A stretch of DNA of 64,000 bases from Psychrobacillus sp. FSL K6-2836 (GCF_038003085.1 NZ_JBBOOM010000001.1:2356001-2420000); one strand, 5' to 3'. Shown: positions 29,016-40,059, counted from the stretch's first letter. Notes: a model not told the origin generated them from the letters alone. Numbers and translations are program-made.

Positions 29016-31094
29016 ATGGCTAGAGAGTTCTCCTTAGAAAAAACACGTAATATCGGGATCATGGCTCACATCGATGCTGGTAAAACGACTACTACGGAGC
29101 GTATTCTTTATTACACTGGTAAAATCCACAAAATCGGGGAAACTCATGAAGGTGCATCACAGATGGACTGGATGGAGCAAGAACAAGAACGTGGAATCAC
29201 TATTACTTCAGCTGCAACAACAGCTGCTTGGGATAATCACCGTGTAAATATCATCGATACACCTGGACACGTAGACTTCACTGTTGAAGTTGAACGTTCA
29301 CTTCGTGTACTTGATGGTGCGGTTACAGTACTGGATGCTCAATCTGGTGTTGAACCACAAACAGAAACAGTATGGCGTCAAGCTACAACTTACGGCGTTC
29401 CACGTATTGTTTTCATCAACAAAATGGATAAAACGGGTGCTGACTTCTTATATTCTGTAGGAACTCTACACGATCGTTTACAAGCTAACGCTCATCCAAT
29501 TCAATTACCAATCGGTGCAGAAGACCAGTTTACTGGAATTATCGACTTAGTAACGATGACTGCTACTTTGTATGGTAATGACTTAGGGACAGATATTCAA
29601 GAAGGTGAAATTCCTGAAGAATACAAAGCTCAAGCACAAGAATACCGTGAAAAATTAGTAGAAGCGGTTGCTGAACTTGACGAAGATTTAATGGACAAAT
29701 ATTTAAATGGTGAAGAAATCACGAACGAAGAATTAGTTAACGGTATCCGTAAAGGTACCCTAAACGTAGAATTCTATCCAGTAGTGTGTGGTACTGCATT
29801 TAAAAACAAAGGTGTTCAAAAAGTTCTTGACGCAGTTGTTGCATACCTACCATCACCACTTGATATTCCAGCAATGAAAGGAATCGATCCTAATTCTGAT
29901 GATGAAATTGAACGTCATTCTGACGATTCAGAGCCATTCTCAGCATTAGCATTTAAAGTTATGACTGACCCTTACGTTGGTAAATTAACATTCTTCCGTG
30001 TATATTCTGGTACATTACAAGCTGGATCTTACGTTCAAAACTCTACTAAAGGTAAGCGTGAGCGTGTAGGACGTATCCTACAAATGCATGCTAACTCTCG
30101 TGAAGAGATTTCAGAAGTACATGCTGGAGATATCGCTGCAGCTGTAGGACTGAAAGATACAACAACTGGAGATACACTGTGTGATGAAAAAGCTTTAGTA
30201 ATTCTAGAGTCTATGGAATTCCCAGAACCAGTTATTTCTTTATCAGTTGAGCCAAAATCTAAAGCTGACCAAGATAAAATGGGTGCTGCTCTTGTAAAAT
30301 TAGCAGAAGAAGATCCAACATTCCGCGTTCATACAGACCAAGAAACTGGTCAAGTTATTATCGCTGGTATGGGTGAACTTCACCTTGATATCTTAGTTGA
30401 CCGTATGCGTCGCGAATTTAAAGTAGAAGCTAACGTAGGTGCTCCTCAAGTATCTTACCGTGAAACTTTCCGCTCTTCAGCAAAAGTTGAAGGTAAATTC
30501 GTACGTCAATCAGGTGGACGTGGTCAATTCGGACACGTTTGGATTGAATTCTCTCCAAACGAAGAAGGAAAAGGCTTTGAATTTGAAAATGCTGTTGTCG
30601 GTGGGGTAGTTCCACGTGAATACATTCCAGCTGTTGAGGCAGGTCTTCGTGACTCACTTAACAATGGTGTACTTGCTGGATATCCATTAATCGATATTAA
30701 AGCAAAATTATACGATGGCTCATATCATGATGTTGACTCGAATGAGATGGCCTTCAAAGTTGCTGCTTCTATGGCATTGAAAAATGCTGTTTCTAAAGTA
30801 AACCCAGTAATTCTTGAGCCAATCATGAAAGTTGAAGTTGTTATTCCTGAAGAATATTTAGGAGACATCATGGGTGATATTACTTCACGTCGTGGACGCG
30901 TTGAAGGTATGGACGCTCGCGGTAACGCACAAGTTGTACGTTCAATGGTTCCGCTTGCTGAAATGTTCGGATATGCAACGTCTTTACGTTCTAATACGCA
31001 AGGACGCGGAGTCTTCTCAATGACATTCGATCACTATGAAGATGTTCCAAAATCAATTTCTGAAGAAATTATCAAAAAAAATAAAGGTGAATAA
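29016..31094 (+). CDS. fusA: Elongation factor G
   Basis: 692 residues, five-domain translational GTPase. G1 HIDAGKTT, G3 DTPGHVDF and G4 NKMD are intact. It drives tRNA-mRNA translocation and, with RRF, ribosome recycling. No substitution is obvious in the fusidic-acid region. ATG follows AAGGAGAAATACA. Part of the str operon, followed 116 bases later by tuf. Confidence 0.98.
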   Translation: MAREFSLEKTRNIGIMAHIDAGKTTTTERILYYTGKIHKIGETHEGASQMDWMEQEQERGITITSAATTAAWDNHRVNIIDTPGHVDFTVEVERSLRVLDGAVTVLDAQSGVEPQTETVWRQATTYGVPRIVFINKMDKTGADFLYSVGTLHDRLQANAHPIQLPIGAEDQFTGIIDLVTMTATLYGNDLGTDIQEGEIPEEYKAQAQEYREKLVEAVAELDEDLMDKYLNGEEITNEELVNGIRKGTLNVEFYPVVCGTAFKNKGVQKVLDAVVAYLPSPLDIPAMKGIDPNSDDEIERHSDDSEPFSALAFKVMTDPYVGKLTFFRVYSGTLQAGSYVQNSTKGKRERVGRILQMHANSREEISEVHAGDIAAAVGLKDTTTGDTLCDEKALVILESMEFPEPVISLSVEPKSKADQDKMGAALVKLAEEDPTFRVHTDQETGQVIIAGMGELHLDILVDRMRREFKVEANVGAPQVSYRETFRSSAKVEGKFVRQSGGRGQFGHVWIEFSPNEEGKGFEFENAVVGGVVPREYIPAVEAGLRDSLNNGVLAGYPLIDIKAKLYDGSYHDVDSNEMAFKVAASMALKNAVSKVNPVILEPIMKVEVVIPEEYLGDIMGDITSRRGRVEGMDARGNAQVVRSMVPLAEMFGYATSLRSNTQGRGVFSMTFDHYEDVPKSISEEIIKKNKGE

Positions 31095-31210
31095 TTGAAT
31101 TTTCACCAAAATTAAAGTATAACTAATTTGTAGTCTATGAAAGGCAAGGGGCTTTAAGTCCCTTACTTTTATAATAAAAAATCATACAATTACTGAGGAG
31201 GACTTCTCTA

Positions 31211-32398
31211 ATGGCTAAAGAAAAATTTGACCGCTCCAAAACACATGCTAACATTGGTACAATCGGACACGTTGACCATGGTAAAACAACTCTAACTGCT
31301 GCTATCGCAACAGTTCTTTCTAAAAAAATGGGTGGTACAGCTAGATCATACGCTGACATCGATAACGCACCTGAAGAAAAAGAACGCGGTATCACAATCA
31401 ATACTTCACACGTTGAGTATGAAACAGCAACTCGTCACTACGCGCACGTAGACTGCCCAGGACATGCTGACTATGTTAAAAACATGATCACAGGTGCAGC
31501 ACAAATGGACGGAGGAATCTTAGTAGTATCTGCTGCTGATGGCCCGATGCCACAAACTCGTGAGCATATCCTTCTTTCACGTCAAGTAGGTGTTCCTTAC
31601 CTAGTTGTATTCATGAACAAATGTGATATGGTTGATGACGAAGAATTACTTGAATTAGTTGAAATGGAAATTCGTGACCTTCTTTCTGAATACGACTTCC
31701 CAGGCGACGACATTCCTGTAATCAAAGGTTCTGCTCTTAAAGCTCTTGAAGGCGAAGCAGATTGGGAAGAAAAAATCGTTGAATTAATGGACGCTGTAGA
31801 TAGCTATATCCCAACTCCAGAACGTCAAACTGACAAACCATTCATGATGCCAGTTGAGGATGTATTCTCAATCACTGGTCGTGGTACAGTTGCTACTGGA
31901 CGTGTTGAGCGTGGCCAAGTTAAAATTGGTGACGTTGTAGACATTATCGGTATTTCTGAAGAAGCAAAATCAACTACTGTAACTGGTGTTGAAATGTTCC
32001 GTAAACTTCTTGACTATGCTGAAGCTGGAGATAACATTGGTGCTCTTCTTCGTGGGGTTTCTCGTGATGACATCCAACGTGGTCAAGTATTAGCTAAACC
32101 AGGTTCAATTACACCACACACAGACTTCAAAGCTGAAGTTTATGTTCTTTCAAAAGAAGAGGGTGGACGTCATACTCCATTCTTCTCAAACTACCGTCCT
32201 CAGTTCTACTTCCGTACAACTGACGTAACTGGTGTTTGTAACTTACCTGAAGGTGTAGAAATGGTTATGCCTGGAGATAACATCGAAATGACTGTATCTC
32301 TAATCTCACCTATCGCTCTTGAAGAAGGTACTAAATTCTCTATCCGTGAGGGTGGACGTACTGTAGGCGCTGGTGTAGTTGCTAATATCACTAAGTAA
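31211..32398 (+). CDS. tuf: Elongation factor Tu
   Basis: 395 residues, three domains. G1 GHVDHGKT (19-26), G3 DCPGHADY and G4 NKCD are intact. It delivers aminoacyl-tRNA to the A site. ATG 31211 lies behind GAGGAGGACTTCTCTA. A short AAGGG/CCCTT hairpin lies in the gap after fusA. Only one tuf gene is present in this window. Closed by a very strong terminator. Confidence 0.98.
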   Translation: MAKEKFDRSKTHANIGTIGHVDHGKTTLTAAIATVLSKKMGGTARSYADIDNAPEEKERGITINTSHVEYETATRHYAHVDCPGHADYVKNMITGAAQMDGGILVVSAADGPMPQTREHILLSRQVGVPYLVVFMNKCDMVDDEELLELVEMEIRDLLSEYDFPGDDIPVIKGSALKALEGEADWEEKIVELMDAVDSYIPTPERQTDKPFMMPVEDVFSITGRGTVATGRVERGQVKIGDVVDIIGISEEAKSTTVTGVEMFRKLLDYAEAGDNIGALLRGVSRDDIQRGQVLAKPGSITPHTDFKAEVYVLSKEEGGRHTPFFSNYRPQFYFRTTDVTGVCNLPEGVEMVMPGDNIEMTVSLISPIALEEGTKFSIREGGRTVGAGVVANITK

Positions 32399-32416
32399 TC
32401 TATAATTCTTTAATAT

Positions 32417-32451
32417 AAAAACCATCTCGTGACGACGAGATGGTTTTTTTT
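32417..32451 (+). terminator. terminator of the str operon
   Basis: AAAACCATCTCGT (32418-32430) pairs perfectly with ACGAGATGGTTTT (32435-32447) around loop GACG, followed by a T run of eight. It insulates the str operon from the accessory genes. Confidence 0.95.
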
Positions 32452-32462
32452 GTATGAAAAAA

Positions 32463-32474
32463 TAGTGTACACTA
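32463..32474. promoter_or_regulatory. 12-bp perfect palindrome upstream of the response regulator
   Basis: TAGTGTACACTA is self-complementary and sits 22 bases before the response-regulator start. It includes TACACT, a possible -10 element. It could be an operator, or chance. Confidence 0.35.
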
Positions 32475-32496
32475 GTCAAAAGAGGTGAATTAGTCG

Positions 32497-33186
32497 ATGA
32501 CGATGAAAGTATTTGTAATTGAAGATGATAATGCCATATTTGAAATGCTTAAAGAAAGATTTGTGCAATGGTCATTTGACGTTAGTAGACCAGAAGATTT
32601 TCAAAAAGTAATGTCTACTTTTATCAAGGAAAAACCACATTTTGTTCTTATAGATATTCAATTGCCAGCATATGATGGATTTCATTGGTGTAGAGAAATA
32701 CGTCGTATATCTAAGGTTCCGATTATTTTCTTGTCTTCGAGAGATCACCCTATGGATATGATCATGGCTATGCAGATGGGTGCGGATGATTTTGTACAAA
32801 AACCATTTCATCTCGATGTATTAGTTGCCAAAGTCCAAGCCCTTCTTAGAAGGACAAATGATTACCAAGAAGATTCTATGGATATAAGTAATTGGAATGG
32901 GGCTATTATCGATTTTGCAAAAGGTGAAATTACTTATATCGATAAAATGATAGATTTAACGAAAAATGAGTTATTTATATTGCGGGTACTGCTGCAATCT
33001 GTGGATAAAATAGTATCGAGAGATGAATTAATGCGAAAACTTTGGGATGATGAGCGCTTTGTTAATGATAATACATTGTCCGTAAACGTTAACCGCCTTC
33101 GCTCCAAACTAGAGGAAATTGGACTTGCAGATGTGATTATAACAAAAAAAGGTTTGGGATATATGGCGGTCACTAGGGAGGGATAA
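32497..33186 (+). CDS. OmpR-family response regulator, BceR-like
   Basis: 229 residues. The receiver domain has acidic pocket E9-D10-D11, phosphoacceptor D53, S81 and K102; a winged-helix DNA-binding domain follows (about 135-228). Operon order with kinase, ABC ATPase and large permease is that of the BceR/PsdR/YxdJ group, which sense antimicrobial peptides. ATG 32497 has AGAGGTG nine bases upstream. Expected target: the promoter of the ABC genes, where a TGACA-N4-TGTCA site is present. The exact inducer cannot be told from sequence. Confidence 0.9.
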   Translation: MTMKVFVIEDDNAIFEMLKERFVQWSFDVSRPEDFQKVMSTFIKEKPHFVLIDIQLPAYDGFHWCREIRRISKVPIIFLSSRDHPMDMIMAMQMGADDFVQKPFHLDVLVAKVQALLRRTNDYQEDSMDISNWNGAIIDFAKGEITYIDKMIDLTKNELFILRVLLQSVDKIVSRDELMRKLWDDERFVNDNTLSVNVNRLRSKLEEIGLADVIITKKGLGYMAVTREG

Positions 33187-33191
33187 AAATT

Positions 33192-34217
33192 TTGTTCATT
33201 TTGTACATCAAAGAAAGAAAGTCATGGATTCTCTTTTTTTTCACTCTACAGATTTGGTTGAATTTCATACTTACTTTGGATGTAGCCTTTATGGAAATCT
33301 CCATACTATATATTAACTTTATCAATATCACTGCATTTGTATTCTTTTTTATATGGCGATATTTCCAAGAAACTAAGTATATTAAAGCGTTAGTAAGTAG
33401 TTTGACTAACGAAAAAGATTTAGATTTCATACTAGAATCTTTTCCAGATGGATATTCTAGCTTTGAGAAGACACTATCTACTACGATAGATGATCTTGTT
33501 TTAGTTGCAAAAGAAGAGCTTAATGGGTTAAAAGTAGAGCATTTAGAAGAAAATGATCACACGCTTGCATGGATTCATGAGGTAAAAACTCCGCTTACTA
33601 GCATGAAGCTGATGATAGATTCGTTAGATGATAGAAATGCTCAAAAAAAGCTAGAAGTAGAATGGCTCCGAATCCATCTATTATTAGATCAGCAATTACA
33701 TAACACAAGACTTTCTTCTATAGAAAAAGATTATATGATTGAAGAAGTAGACATTCAAAAGATATTACACATGGAAATTAAAGAATTTCAAGCATGGTGT
33801 ATACAGAAAAACATTGGGTTTGACTTAGAAAATTTAGAAGTAAAAGTGTTGTCCGATCAAAAATGGCTAGCCTTTATTGTGAGGCAATTAGTATCCAATG
33901 CGGTAAAGTACAGCAATGCGGACAGTGAAATTCATATTCGAACTGCTATAGATGACACAGGTCATATCATTTTAATGATCAGAGACTCTGGGACAGGGAT
34001 TTCTCAGGCAGATTTACCTAGAATTTTTGAAAAAGCTTTCACGGGAACAAATGGTCGACAAACTACCGCATCTACTGGAATGGGACTTTACTTGGCTAAA
34101 AACGTCGCTGAGCAGTTAGGTATCCAAGTACTAGTCTCTTCTAATATTGGAACAGGTTCGACATTTTCTCTTCAATTTCCATTAAAAAATGAGATAGTGA
34201 AGATTTTAGGTAGGTGA
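33192..34217 (+). CDS. Intramembrane-sensing histidine kinase, BceS-like
   Basis: 341 residues. Two transmembrane helices (about 10-30 and 38-57) are joined by a very short loop, so there is no extracellular sensor domain. The H box WIHEVKTPLTSM puts the phosphorylated histidine at about H129, and N and G boxes (QLVSNAVKYS, RDSGTGI, TGMGLYLAKN) are intact. Such kinases take their signal from the partner ABC transporter. The start is TTG 33192; its ribosome-binding site AGGGAGG overlaps the end of the regulator gene. Confidence 0.92.
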   Translation: MFILYIKERKSWILFFFTLQIWLNFILTLDVAFMEISILYINFINITAFVFFFIWRYFQETKYIKALVSSLTNEKDLDFILESFPDGYSSFEKTLSTTIDDLVLVAKEELNGLKVEHLEENDHTLAWIHEVKTPLTSMKLMIDSLDDRNAQKKLEVEWLRIHLLLDQQLHNTRLSSIEKDYMIEEVDIQKILHMEIKEFQAWCIQKNIGFDLENLEVKVLSDQKWLAFIVRQLVSNAVKYSNADSEIHIRTAIDDTGHIILMIRDSGTGISQADLPRIFEKAFTGTNGRQTTASTGMGLYLAKNVAEQLGIQVLVSSNIGTGSTFSLQFPLKNEIVKILGR

Positions 34218-34228
34218 CAAAATTGTCA
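34215..34228. promoter_or_regulatory. BceR-type operator candidate
   Basis: TGACA-AAAT-TGTCA is an inverted repeat matching the TNACA-N4-TGTNA pattern described for BceR-like regulators. It overlaps the kinase stop codon and lies about 100 bases upstream of the ABC ATPase gene. A further inverted repeat, GTTTG-N10-CAAAC, is at 34241-34260. Confidence 0.6.
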
Positions 34229-34316
34229 TCTACTTTATTTGTTTGTAACGTAAATCAAACGATTAATGAAAAGAAAAATCGTACAATTAGGTTACTAAGT
34301 TGTAGGAGGAACATAC

Positions 34317-35078
34317 ATGACTATACTGAGCGGTCGTAAAATAAAGAAAATATATGGCAAGAAGGCAACATCGCAGGAAGTGTTGAAAGGGATTGACTTA
34401 GAGGTAACCGAAGGAGAATTCGTAGGAATAATGGGTCCGTCTGGATCTGGAAAGACAACTTTATTGAATGTACTTGCTTCTATAGATAAAGCAACAGAAG
34501 GGGTTATCGAAATAGGTGGACATAACCTACGTACAATGAAGGAAAAAGCATTATCCAATTTTCGTAGAGAACAATTAGGTTTTATCTTTCAAGATTACAA
34601 TTTGTTAGATACATTGACGGTAAAAGAAAATATATTATTGCCACTTTCTATTAGTAAAATCTCTAAACAGGAAGCAGAACAACGCTTTCAGGAAATAACA
34701 AGAATATTAGACATTCAGGAACTGGCTAATAAATATCCAAATGAAATATCAGGCGGGCAAAAGCAGAGGACTTCTGCAGCGAGAGCGTTAATAAGTAAGC
34801 CTACTATTGTTTTTGCTGATGAACCGACGGGGGCGCTGGATTCTAAAGCTGCTACCACTCTATTGAGTAATTTAGAAAAGATTAATAAAGACAAACAAGT
34901 AACTATTATGATGGTAACGCATGATGCTGTCGCAGCTAGTTTTTGCTCCAGAGTATTATTTTTAAAAGATGGTCAGTTATATACCGAATTATATAAAGGA
35001 GAGAAGAACCGTAAACAGTTCTTCCAGGAGATAATAAATACACAAGGTGTGCTTGGTGGTGATGGTTATGACGCTTAG
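34317..35078 (+). CDS. ABC transporter ATP-binding protein, BceA-like
   Basis: 253 residues of the MacB/BceA branch. Walker [10 protein letters not shown] (40-48), Q loop FQDYN, signature ISGGQKQR and Walker B VFADEPTG are intact. It should energise the neighbouring permease, giving both resistance to peptide antibiotics such as bacitracin-type compounds and signalling to the kinase. ATG follows GTAGGAGGAAC. Overlaps the permease start by 11 bases. Confidence 0.92.
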   Translation: MTILSGRKIKKIYGKKATSQEVLKGIDLEVTEGEFVGIMGPSGSGKTTLLNVLASIDKATEGVIEIGGHNLRTMKEKALSNFRREQLGFIFQDYNLLDTLTVKENILLPLSISKISKQEAEQRFQEITRILDIQELANKYPNEISGGQKQRTSAARALISKPTIVFADEPTGALDSKAATTLLSNLEKINKDKQVTIMMVTHDAVAASFCSRVLFLKDGQLYTELYKGEKNRKQFFQEIINTQGVLGGDGYDA

Positions 35079-37056
35079 TCAACTAGTATTTAGAAGTATG
35101 AAGAAAAATATTAGGCACTACTATTTGTACTTCTTCGCATTGATCTTTAGTGTGTCACTGTATTTTTCCTTTGTGACATTACAGTATAATCCAAGTGTTC
35201 TCGAAATATCTGAAGGAGTGAAAGCTTCTGCAGGGTTAAAATCTGCTTCTTTTATTCTGCTGTTTGTTGTAGTATTTTTCGTATTATACGCTAATCATTT
35301 ATTTATGAAGAGGAGAAGCAAGGAGATCGGATTGTACCAGCTAATTGGTATGTCTAAAGGATTAGTGACTAGATTATTAGCTTTGGAAAATATTATTTTA
35401 TGGGTTGGTGCGATTGGAATCGGTGTTGGAATTGGATTTTTGACATCTCGATTGTTTGCGATGATTTTGCTACGAATTTTAGAAAAGGAAGCAAGTGTTG
35501 ATTTGCTTTTTTCAGTAGATGCTTTGCAAATGACAATAGTAGTGTTTGTAGCTCTTCTTATTGTAGTACTGATACAGACGATGATTCAAATACGTCGTGT
35601 GTCCTTGCTGACGCTTTTTACTGCAACGGCTATTGCGGATACAAAGGTCAAGAGATTTAGTGGTCTACAAATGGGTTTAGGATTAATCGGGCTTCTATTG
35701 ATCAGTTATGGCTACTATTCTTCAACTAAACTATTCGATATAGAAATTGATAGTGTCAATGCCTTGTTTCTAAGAATGATAATTATTTTAGTGAGTACTA
35801 TTAGTGGAACGTATTTTGTATTTCGTTTTTCAGTATCTTTTGTTTTGAATGTAATACGTAAACAAAAAAGAGGTCACTTGTCGATTGTAGACGTATTGTC
35901 CTTGTCCCCTATCATGCATCGGATGAAATCTAATGCAATGTCACTTACGACCATAACTATTATATCGGCGACTGCATTAGGCATTCTGTGTTTGTCATAC
36001 ATCTCTTATTATTCTGCAGGATCAGTAGCAAGACAGAATATACCGTTTGATTATGTAATACCAAACAATGGCGGTGAAGCATTTATAGCTGCATTAGACG
36101 ATAGGAATATTCGATATACGGAAACAACTATTGAATTGCTAGATATGGAAGTTGAGACTGCGGAGTTATATACTAGTAAAATTCCTGAGGGTATAAATGT
36201 TACGACGAAGAGTCTTATGCCAGTTGCTAAACTTAGTGATGCGCAACAGGTTATAGCTGGACTTGAGTTAAAGGACGGCGAAGCTTATTTAGTAGGATAC
36301 AGTGATGTAATGGCTGAACTAATAAAGCTAGAACCAAATAATCCTGTTCAAATGACAACCTCTAGTGGAAAACTTGAGATCACAATAAAAGAAATAACAG
36401 AGGATTCACTTCTTGCGTATTATCTATCAGGCGGAGGTATGTCGATCGTTGTAAATGACGAGTTATTTGAAACACTTTCGGAAGATAAGCTGATACAACA
36501 ACAAACATTTTGGAACAAACAAGTCGGTATTGACTTAGAGGATAGTTCACACTTATCAGAAGTTCAGACTATATATGAAGAAACAACTAATGCTGGAATG
36601 CTAGAGGTAATGAAAAATACCGGTGAAAGAAGAATCGTGAAAGTAGAAAGTCAAGAAGCTTATCGGAAAGATACGTTGGAAATGATGGGATTAGTAATCT
36701 TTGTGACAGGATTTTTAGGTTTAGCATTTTTAATCGCTACTGGTAGCATTTTGTACTTTAAACAAATGAGTGAAGCCGACGAAGAACGCTCGTCTTATAC
36801 AAATCTACGCAAGATAGGATTTACGACAAATGAATTAATGAAAGGAATTTATATTAAGCAATTGTTTAACTTTGGTGTACCGTTAATCATAGGACTAGCG
36901 CATAGTTATTTTGCGGTTAAGTCCGGATGGATGTTCTTTGGTACCGAACTATTAGCTCCCTTATTAATAACGATGGGTGTGTATGTGATTTTATATTCTA
37001 CTTTTGCATTTTTATCTATCGGGTACTATCGTAAGGTAGTGAACGAATCATTGTAA
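35068..37056 (+). CDS. ABC transporter permease, BceB-like, with large extracellular domain
   Basis: 662 residues, FtsX-type permease with about ten membrane helices. A region of about 220 residues (about 312-535) between helices VII and VIII has no membrane segment and is expected outside, the hallmark of BceB-type detoxification transporters and their ligand-sensing part. The N-terminus [20 protein letters not shown] is typical. I prefer ATG 35068; ATG 35062 and GTG 35047 are alternatives. Substrate specificity cannot be inferred. Confidence 0.9.
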   Translation: MTLSQLVFRSMKKNIRHYYLYFFALIFSVSLYFSFVTLQYNPSVLEISEGVKASAGLKSASFILLFVVVFFVLYANHLFMKRRSKEIGLYQLIGMSKGLVTRLLALENIILWVGAIGIGVGIGFLTSRLFAMILLRILEKEASVDLLFSVDALQMTIVVFVALLIVVLIQTMIQIRRVSLLTLFTATAIADTKVKRFSGLQMGLGLIGLLLISYGYYSSTKLFDIEIDSVNALFLRMIIILVSTISGTYFVFRFSVSFVLNVIRKQKRGHLSIVDVLSLSPIMHRMKSNAMSLTTITIISATALGILCLSYISYYSAGSVARQNIPFDYVIPNNGGEAFIAALDDRNIRYTETTIELLDMEVETAELYTSKIPEGINVTTKSLMPVAKLSDAQQVIAGLELKDGEAYLVGYSDVMAELIKLEPNNPVQMTTSSGKLEITIKEITEDSLLAYYLSGGGMSIVVNDELFETLSEDKLIQQQTFWNKQVGIDLEDSSHLSEVQTIYEETTNAGMLEVMKNTGERRIVKVESQEAYRKDTLEMMGLVIFVTGFLGLAFLIATGSILYFKQMSEADEERSSYTNLRKIGFTTNELMKGIYIKQLFNFGVPLIIGLAHSYFAVKSGWMFFGTELLAPLLITMGVYVILYSTFAFLSIGYYRKVVNESL

Positions 37057-37062
37057 AAATGA

Positions 37063-37094
37063 GCCTCTTTGCAACTTTGCGAAGAGGTTTTTAT
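37063..37094 (+). terminator. terminator of the Bce-like operon
   Basis: CCTCTTTGCAA pairs with TTGCGAAGAGG (one mismatched position), followed by five T. Confidence 0.88.
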
Positions 37095-37095
37095 G

Positions 37096-37124
37096 TTGAC
37101 ATAAAACTTAATAACAAGTAAACT
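37096..37124 (+). promoter_or_regulatory. promoter of the antiporter-like gene
   Basis: TTGACA (37096-37101) and TAAACT (37119-37124), spacer 17 bp, right after the terminator. Confidence 0.65.
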
Positions 37125-37166
37125 TCTATGTGTTAGTAATCTAGTGTGTGAAAGTGAGTGTTTTAT

Positions 37167-38483
37167 ATGAATGCTGTTTTAATTGCAGTAATAGTCATGT
37201 TAGTATTGAGTTTACTTCGTATCAATGTAGTATTCTCGTTAATTATAGGAGCCCTTGTAGGAGGGCTTACAGCTGGTCTGTCGGTTGCAGAAACAATTGA
37301 CGCATTTACAGGTGGGTTAGGTGCTGGAGCGACCATAGCGTTAAGTTATGGGCTGCTAGGGGGCTTTGCCGTCGCTATCTCTAAGACTGGTATACCGGAA
37401 TTATTAGTAATAGCGATTCTGAAGCTAGTAAAGAGCAAGGGTGACTCGAATAAAACTGGGCTTGTAAAAGCTCTAGTCTTCTTATTGTTACTGTCGATGG
37501 CTGTGTTCTCGCAGAACTTGATACCGATTCATATTGCCTTTATCCCATTGTTAGTACCGCCAATCTTAAAAGTGTTGAACATGTTACAAGTGGATCGAAG
37601 GTTGATAGCATGTATTCTAGCGTTCGGTTTAATCACTCCGTATATGTTTCTGCCGTATGGATTTGGTGCAATCTATCAAGAAATCGTTGCAACGCAGATG
37701 GGGCTATCAGGTTTAGAGATAGCATTAAGTGATATTCCAAAGGCGATGTCGGTTCCAGCTCTGGGAATGGTTTTCGGATTAGTAACGGCGTTTGTTTTAT
37801 TTCGCAAACCTAGAAACTATAAACAAGAAGCCGTGAAGGTAAGTGAATTAGAGGTAGAAGTGAAGAAAAGTAGTATAATCTTTACTATTATTTCCTTAAT
37901 AGCAGCTCTGGTTGTTCAGGTTGAGACAGATTCTATGATCGCAGGAGCACTAGCGGGTATCGTTGTACTTTATATTAGTGGTGCTTTAAAAAGGAGAGAG
38001 GCAGATGTACTTCTGACAGAAGGTATGCGCATGATGGCGTTCGTTGGTTTCGTGATGATTACAGCAAATGGATTTGCAGCGGTCATTAATGCAACAGGGC
38101 ATGTGAAAAGCCTTGTGGAAGCATCCTCTAAGCTTTTAGCAGGTAATGTGAGTGTGGCAGTGTTGATCATGCTAGTCATCGGATTGGTCGTGACGATGGG
38201 AATAGGTTCGTCGTTTGCTACTATCCCAATTATCGCTGCTATCTTTGTGCCCTTAGCAATGGAACTCGGGTTAAGTCCATTAGCGACAATTGCATTAATA
38301 GGTACGGCAGGTGCTTTAGGAGATGCTGGTTCACCAGCGTCCGACTCAACACTCGGACCGACAGCTGGATTAAATGTAGATGGACAGCATAACCATATTT
38401 GGGATACTTGTGTTCCGACTTTTCTTTGTTACAATATTCCACTCGTACTTTTCGGATGGATTGCAGTAGTGTTTGTTCTATAA
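37167..38483 (+). CDS. Na+/H+ antiporter family / YuiF-like permease
   Basis: 438 residues with about twelve hydrophobic segments and no soluble domain. Composition and the C-terminal GDAGSPASDSTLGPTAGLN motif place it in the ion-transporter superfamily (NhaC/GntP-related, YuiF-like). Substrate may be a cation or an amino acid; the sequence does not decide. ATG 37167 is favoured (AAAGTGA nine bases upstream) over GTG 37158. It has its own promoter and terminator and is not co-transcribed with the ABC genes. Confidence 0.8.
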   Translation: MNAVLIAVIVMLVLSLLRINVVFSLIIGALVGGLTAGLSVAETIDAFTGGLGAGATIALSYGLLGGFAVAISKTGIPELLVIAILKLVKSKGDSNKTGLVKALVFLLLLSMAVFSQNLIPIHIAFIPLLVPPILKVLNMLQVDRRLIACILAFGLITPYMFLPYGFGAIYQEIVATQMGLSGLEIALSDIPKAMSVPALGMVFGLVTAFVLFRKPRNYKQEAVKVSELEVEVKKSSIIFTIISLIAALVVQVETDSMIAGALAGIVVLYISGALKRREADVLLTEGMRMMAFVGFVMITANGFAAVINATGHVKSLVEASSKLLAGNVSVAVLIMLVIGLVVTMGIGSSFATIPIIAAIFVPLAMELGLSPLATIALIGTAGALGDAGSPASDSTLGPTAGLNVDGQHNHIWDTCVPTFLCYNIPLVLFGWIAVVFVL

Positions 38484-38514
38484 TAATAGAAAGAAGAGGC
38501 TGGGACAGAACCCC

Positions 38515-38555
38515 AAAACAGCATTTTTCTCTGTGAGAAAAATGCTGTTTTTTTT
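38515..38555 (+). terminator. terminator after the antiporter-like gene
   Basis: AAAACAGCATTTTTCTC (38515-38531) pairs perfectly with GAGAAAAATGCTGTTTT (38535-38551), loop TGT, then T run. The preceding GAGGCTGGGACAGAACCCC is a sequence I recall from repeated terminators in Bacillales. Confidence 0.92.
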
Positions 38556-38559
38556 GCTG

Positions 38560-38674
38560 CACAAAATTGATTTCCATTCCAGGGACGCTTTCCACGGGCG
38601 TGGCCAGAGCCTGTAGTCTCAGGCGTCACGCTATTCCCGTAGGAGTCGCCCCTCCATTCCAATCAATTTTATTA
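38560..38674. repeat. dispersed palindromic repeat (REP/MITE-like)
   Basis: The outer arms AAAATTGATTTCCATTCCAG (from 38564) and CCATTCCAATCAATTTTAT (to 38672) are inverted near-copies. Inside, ACGGGCGTG and CACGCTATTCCCGT pair, enclosing GCCTG/CAGGC. Similar GGACGCTTTCC ... GGAGTCGCC units are common between genes in Bacillales, as far as I remember. No ORF. Confidence 0.7.
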
Positions 38675-38919
38675 AATATCCATTATTTAGTAAAGGTTTC
38701 TCCTTATCCAATAAAATTTCTACTTCTGTCCCAGTCTCTTTTATTTCAGTAAAAACATAATCATTAGTATAGAAGGAATTGCGTATTACAAAAATATTAT
38801 CAACCTTATCAGTTGCTATTTTCATTGAAATTTTATATACTAGACAACGGCTTAGAAAAACATAAGTATTATAAAAAAGTAATGCGGTTATAACATTAAA
38901 AAGAATTTCGTAAAAACAC
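38675..38919. other. AT-rich stretch without a convincing gene
   Basis: About 245 AT-rich bases. The only open frame is on the - strand: ATG at 38825 gives 64 codons ending at 38631 inside the repeat, with no ribosome-binding site. It may be the remnant of a gene cut by the repeat, or chance. Confidence 0.4.
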
Positions 38920-38948
38920 TTGCGAAATCTTTTTTTATTGTATATAAT
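38920..38948 (+). promoter_or_regulatory. promoter of the S10 operon
   Basis: TTGCGA (38920-38925) and TATAAT (38943-38948), spacer 17 bp, about 130 bases before rpsJ. Probably drives the S10-spc-alpha genes. Confidence 0.85.
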
Positions 38949-38953
38949 GTTGA

Positions 38954-39385
<432 letters not shown>

Positions 39386-39429
39386 TGGTAAAAAATAAAA
39401 AACACAAATTATTATAGGAGGTGTGACGA

Positions 39430-40059
39430 ATGACCAAAGGAATCTTAGGTAGAAAAATCGGTATGACGCAAGTATTTGCTGAGAACGGTGACTTAATCCC
39501 TGTAACTGTTATTGAAGCTACTCCAAACGTAGTACTTCAAAAGAAAACAACTGAAACAGACGGTTACGAAGCTATTCAGTTAGGTTTTGAAGACAAGCGC
39601 GAAAAGCTTTCTAATAAACCTGCGAAAGGGCACGTAGCTAAAGCAAGCACTGCTCCTAAGCGCTTCATCCGCGAATTCCGCGGCTTGGATACAGCTAATT
39701 ACGAAGTTGGTCAAGAAGTCAAGGTAGAAAGTTTTACAGAAGGCGATGTAATTGATGTAACAGGTGTTACTAAAGGTAAAGGTTTCCAAGGTGTTATTAA
39801 ACGCCACGGACAATCTCGTGGACCAATGGCCCATGGATCTCGTTACCACCGTCGTCCAGGTTCAATGGGGCCAGTTGCTCCGAACCGTGTATTCAAACAA
39901 AAGAAATTACCTGGTCAAATGGGTGGACATACAGTAACTATCCAAAACTTAGAAATCGTAAGAGTGGATACTGAACGTAATCTACTATTAGTAAAAGGTA
40001 ATGTTCCTGGTTCTCGTAAATCATTAGTAGTTGTTAAAGCTGCTATTAAATCGAAATAA
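39430..40059 (+). CDS. rplC: Ribosomal protein uL3
   Basis: 209 residues. Opens with [15 protein letters not shown]; the long loop ([17 protein letters not shown], then YHRRPGSMG) that reaches the peptidyl-transferase centre is intact, with the usual residues for pleuromutilin and linezolid sensitivity as far as visible. An early 23S rRNA assembly protein. ATG behind ATAGGAGGTGTGACGA. Confidence 0.97.
   Translation: MTKGILGRKIGMTQVFAENGDLIPVTVIEATPNVVLQKKTTETDGYEAIQLGFEDKREKLSNKPAKGHVAKASTAPKRFIREFRGLDTANYEVGQEVKVESFTEGDVIDVTGVTKGKGFQGVIKRHGQSRGPMAHGSRYHRRPGSMGPVAPNRVFKQKKLPGQMGGHTVTIQNLEIVRVDTERNLLLVKGNVPGSRKSLVVVKAAIKSK

Noticed and set aside
31141-31175. Separate tuf promoter (TATAAT at 31170)
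   Set aside because: No acceptable -35 hexamer at 16-19 bp, so not supported.
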